This document shows, piece after piece, positions 60,968 through 64,000 of a DNA stretch of 64,000 nt; position 1 is the first letter of the stretch; every line of letters begins with the position of its first letter. The stretch is from Membranipora membranacea (lineage: Eukaryota > Bryozoa > Gymnolaemata > Cheilostomatida > Membraniporidae). A program made the translations under genes and the position numbers. The notes beneath the pieces were generated by a model. That model searched no databases. It was not told where the DNA came from and was given only the letters and a program-made list of their open reading frames with translations. Location of the stretch: positions 17,594,062 through 17,658,061 of the forward strand of contig OU612074.1 in NCBI GenBank assembly GCA_914767715.1, in the 5' to 3' direction.

Positions 60968-61095
60968 CTCCGTGACGGGGAATCGAACCCCGGTCTCCCG
61001 CGATCTGCTGAACTACTAGACAGGATATCCTGCTTTGCCATTCAGTTTCAGTCAGTTTTGACAGGCGGGGATACTCACCACTATACTATCACGGA
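60968..61095 (-). tRNA. tRNA-Asp(GTC) with 56-nt intron, perfect stems
   Basis: Exons 61059-61095 and 60968-61002. Acceptor TCCGTGA/TCACGGA, T stem CGGGG/CCCCG and anticodon stem CCCGC/GCGGG are fully paired, with anticodon GTC. The intron carries CAGGATATCCTG. It is as well preserved as 31194. Confidence 0.9.
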
Positions 61096-61785
61096 TTGGC
61101 TGATAATAGACAATCGGCCAATGGAGTTTTTGAGCCAATTTAGAGTGATAGTTAACGGGTAATCAACTTAAGCATGGTTAACTACTTAATGGCACCTTTC
61201 AAGTTTGCTTAATTACTGAATTATGATGGTTTTTTAGTTCACACACAAACAATCACAGGTGGTGAGGTGATTAATTATACAAATGCTGAAGGAAAATTCA
61301 TCACAGGGGAGAGTGATGTTAGTGGAAATCTATGAGCTTGTATACAGAAACAATAATATGTCAAAGACTGAATGTCGGAAATGGAATATGCCAGAACCTT
61401 GCAGTTCATTTCATCGAAACACATGTTCTATGGTATATACTTAGACTGCCAAGGATGACCATTTTACACCCCTCCGAGAACCAGAGTACACAATACATTT
61501 CACATAAGATTGAAACATGTTGTTATGCTGATGCCCAGATGTGAAAACAATAATGAGCCACAAGCATACTGTTTATTTCACCAGGCTAATCAGTTACTGT
61601 TATGATTGTAACAAATTGGTTACCGGTATGGAGTCATCCTCTCATGTTTAGAGGAAAGATAATTACTTTATTTATTATAATCCGTTTCTAAACATAAACT
61701 CAATAGTATTAAATCTATTTTTATAAATATTGAGTTATACATAAAACACATGTATATGGTAGGGCAAGTTGTTGGTTGTAATGTT
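61096..61785. repeat. Duplicated flank, sister of 60-760
   Basis: Same text as the window start with small indels. No gene seen. Confidence 0.7.
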
Positions 61786-61787
61786 TT

Positions 61788-61855
61788 TGACTCTGCCGCA
61801 ACTCAAACGATGGGCCTTCTGATCTGGAGTCAGTCATGCTACAATTGCGCCGTGA
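61788..61855 (-). pseudogene. tRNA-Trp pseudogene
   Basis: The anticodon region ctgatctggagtcag is recognisable, but the acceptor stem, D arm and T arm have many changes. Confidence 0.65.
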
Positions 61856-62129
61856 TTTAGCAGTCGGAAATACCAGAAATTAATTCCAAGAGAGGACAAG
61901 CCACAAAGTCTGAATGTTGTATTGAAATAAGACCTACAAGAGTTGGAATTCCCTTTTACAATGATAATCGATTCGTATGTTTTTTTCGCTCGCATGAGGA
62001 AGGAGCTTAAAAAATAAATGGAGATTGTTATAGAATGAACAAACATAAGCTTTACAGATTCCTATGAAGGCTAACAGAGTCTCTTAATAAACACATCAGA
62101 GTAATAATATGTTTAATATCCTTGTACAT

Positions 62130-62310
62130 GCTGGAAAACACCGAATGCAGGATGTGACATCACACACTGTCATATGACCGAACACTTCAATGACCGACCT
62201 GAGTTTAGACTAAAGAGATGGCTCAAAATTAGAAGGAGAGATATTACGCCTTCCACCTTTATACATTTGGGTTCAGAGCTCTTACGTGTATCGGCAGAAG
62301 GTTCGAGGTT
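62130..62310 (+). pseudogene. Degenerate P450 exon 9 remnant
   Basis: Recognisable as gtcatatgaccgaacacttcaatgacc (HMTEHFND), gagatggctcaaaattagaaggagagat (RWLKIRRRD) and gtgtatcggcagaaggttcg at the heme end. Frames are broken. It marks the right-hand limit of the P450 cluster in this window. Confidence 0.75.
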
Positions 62311-62726
62311 TGAGTAGAACATGTCAGCCATCATGCACAAAACTTCAGTTTTGTGTTTATGATAAATGCATGTGTTATTTTAACCCATATCAAGTACCTC
62401 ACATAATACATTTTTACACATTTTTTTTAACATTAGAAGAATCGACTAAAAACACCCAAATCTTCAATCACATGTGTGTAGCAAAACCAGTTGAGAGGGT
62501 GCTTATTTGAGAGTATAGAGAGGACACTTGCCCGATGCTTAGCAAAGCTGCAAATGGATTGGCAATTATAGGATAAAATTTCCTTCATTCGTAACATCAT
62601 TAGTACAAGTTCGATGTCCACTTAACACGAGTAATCACTCGTGCAGATCCACCGATTAACCACTCGTGATCCCAAATCGATGTAAAAATCGTTACGTGGA
62701 GCTACAGCTTAACAAGGCAAGACCAT

Positions 62727-62912
62727 ACCTGTAAATATGAAAATGGAGGGTTGCATAAAGATGTGATGCAACGGACCAATTATCACTGGTCTTGTTTTTA
62801 TCCCACACACTGTTGTATGGATTAGTTTCTGGCTTGCAGGAGTCGCTGTATCTTGAATGTCTGCATATACCCCATACCCCATCGGGCAATCTAGAATAAT
62901 CTGTCGGCTGTA
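62727..62912 (-). other. Possible single exon of an unidentified minus-strand gene
   Basis: On the minus strand an open stretch bounded by a possible acceptor (gccgacag) and a good donor (tttacag followed by gtatgg) encodes LPDGVWGICRHSRYSDSC and SDNWSVASHLYATLHFHIY. I recognise no domain, and neighbouring exons were not found. Confidence 0.25.
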
Positions 62913-64000
62913 TCTCAGCTAAATTTAGTATAAAAAGGAAACCTCATGGCATATTGGCCTTATTCTTTAAAAGCAGATTTAGCGAATACAACATGCTGTA
63001 TCTTTAAGCAGTCACCAAGTGTGGCCATTATTATTGTCTCAGATGCTCAACCTTATGGGCCTTCAGTAACCCATACAAGTCGGCATGCGCCTATTGTAAC
63101 GCAAAGATGATGAACATTGACGGCTTTGATGGTAAGTTTAACATTTAAATTCTTAACTTTATTTTCATTCTTGTTGTAATAGTATGGGATGGGGCGCGCG
63201 CCTGCGCTGTTTGCAGCACCAACATACTATGGCAATCAGCACTTAGATAACCAATATGCCGGCCGTAGCTGGGCCAAAGTACCAATATTGTATCTCGTTT
63301 CGTAAATCCTGAGCAGAATAACCTGTAACCAAACAACAAATATAATTATGATTAAGGCAGTTTCTTGAATAAAAAAAATTCTAGTTTACATGGACATTTT
63401 CGAGTCATGCTTACATGTTATATAATAGATACCTTGTCCGGCATTCCGTGCCGGTTCTGTACTCAGTACTCTTTGTGCACTTACGTTATCATCGACACTT
63501 TGTTCACTTGAGTCATCCTTGAAACTTGCCGACAATACATAATACTCCCTTAGCAATGACACTGAGGAGGACAGGACACATCCTCAATAAAAAAAAAATA
63601 AATAAAAAGAGCAAAATCAAAGGATTTAATGATAAAATAAATTAGGAATTCGTTTATGTTTCAGGGGCTGTCAAGAGTGCTCACAACAAGGTTGTTGGCC
63701 AAGAGCCGGAAATACGATCTGTGTTCCTGGTCACACTAGTTAGGGGTACCAGGCTTGGTGGCAATACCAATTGTGGAAAGAGACGAGATTCAGCCTGAGG
63801 ACAAATCAACCCAAACAGAGCTTCCCAACTCAAGTATAGACATAGCGACACAGATCCCAGAATACGCACTCTATCTGTCAGCACAGAAAAAAGGAAAACA
63901 ACTCTAAATACTGACATTTTGAGTTACCGCAAATGCTTATACCCAGCTAGAATTTAACACAGCAGGTATAAATAACATCCATGGCTTATGGCAAAGAATC
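62913..64000. other. Unassigned terminal stretch
   Basis: No exon with convincing borders and known similarity. The open frame on the minus strand at 63681-63917 and the plus-strand text beginning tcaggggctgtcaag at about 63660 lack family signatures. Confidence 0.35.

Overview
This is a eukaryotic, AT-rich, intron-containing window, most likely from a non-vertebrate animal. The evidence is an animal mitochondrial-clan cytochrome P450, a secreted collagen/WSC-domain protein, MULE-type and LINE transposon remnants, and nuclear tRNA genes with typical metazoan sequences. I cannot name the species. Two multi-exon genes can be assembled completely with every splice phase agreeing: a minus-strand WSC/collagen gene (8694-11638, 6 exons, 282 aa) and a plus-strand P450 (34430-39870, 10 exons, 475 aa).

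Layout. 1-1620: a partial tRNA-Asp, a duplicated flank and a broken LINE reverse transcriptase tail. 2950-4925: a MULE/FLYWCH-like transposase gene remnant split by a tandem array of about 248-bp units whose head matches the 5' end of U2 snRNA. 5190-5950: a roughly 115-bp tandem repeat behind a tRNA-like head. 8630-11715: the WSC/collagen gene with polyA signal and a TATA-like box. 12430-14045: a second copy of the MULE exon followed by a longer U2-headed SINE array. 14050-62310: an amplified P450/tRNA domain.

The amplified domain repeats one module several times, at spacings of about 8-14 kb. The module holds tRNA-Asp (intron-containing, minus), tRNA-Trp (minus), a second tRNA-Asp (minus), a 10-bp-period AT array, tRNA-Gly (plus), and then the P450 exons. 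A second tRNA-Gly lies inside P450 intron 8 in most copies. One P450 copy is open from start to stop; at least five others are truncated, frameshifted or carry nonsense codons. A probable solo LTR (52171-54355) with a 4-bp target duplication sits in one module, and its empty site is preserved in the sister module. 62600-64000 is largely unassigned.

The three tRNA genes and the P450 do not form a pathway. They appear to have been co-amplified by segmental duplication. The most unusual items are the large family of tRNA-Asp(GTC) genes with a 56-57-nt intron at the canonical 37/38 position (two with altered anticodons), the U2-snRNA-headed tandem SINE arrays, and the fact that every surviving P450 heme exon deviates from the consensus at a different signature residue.
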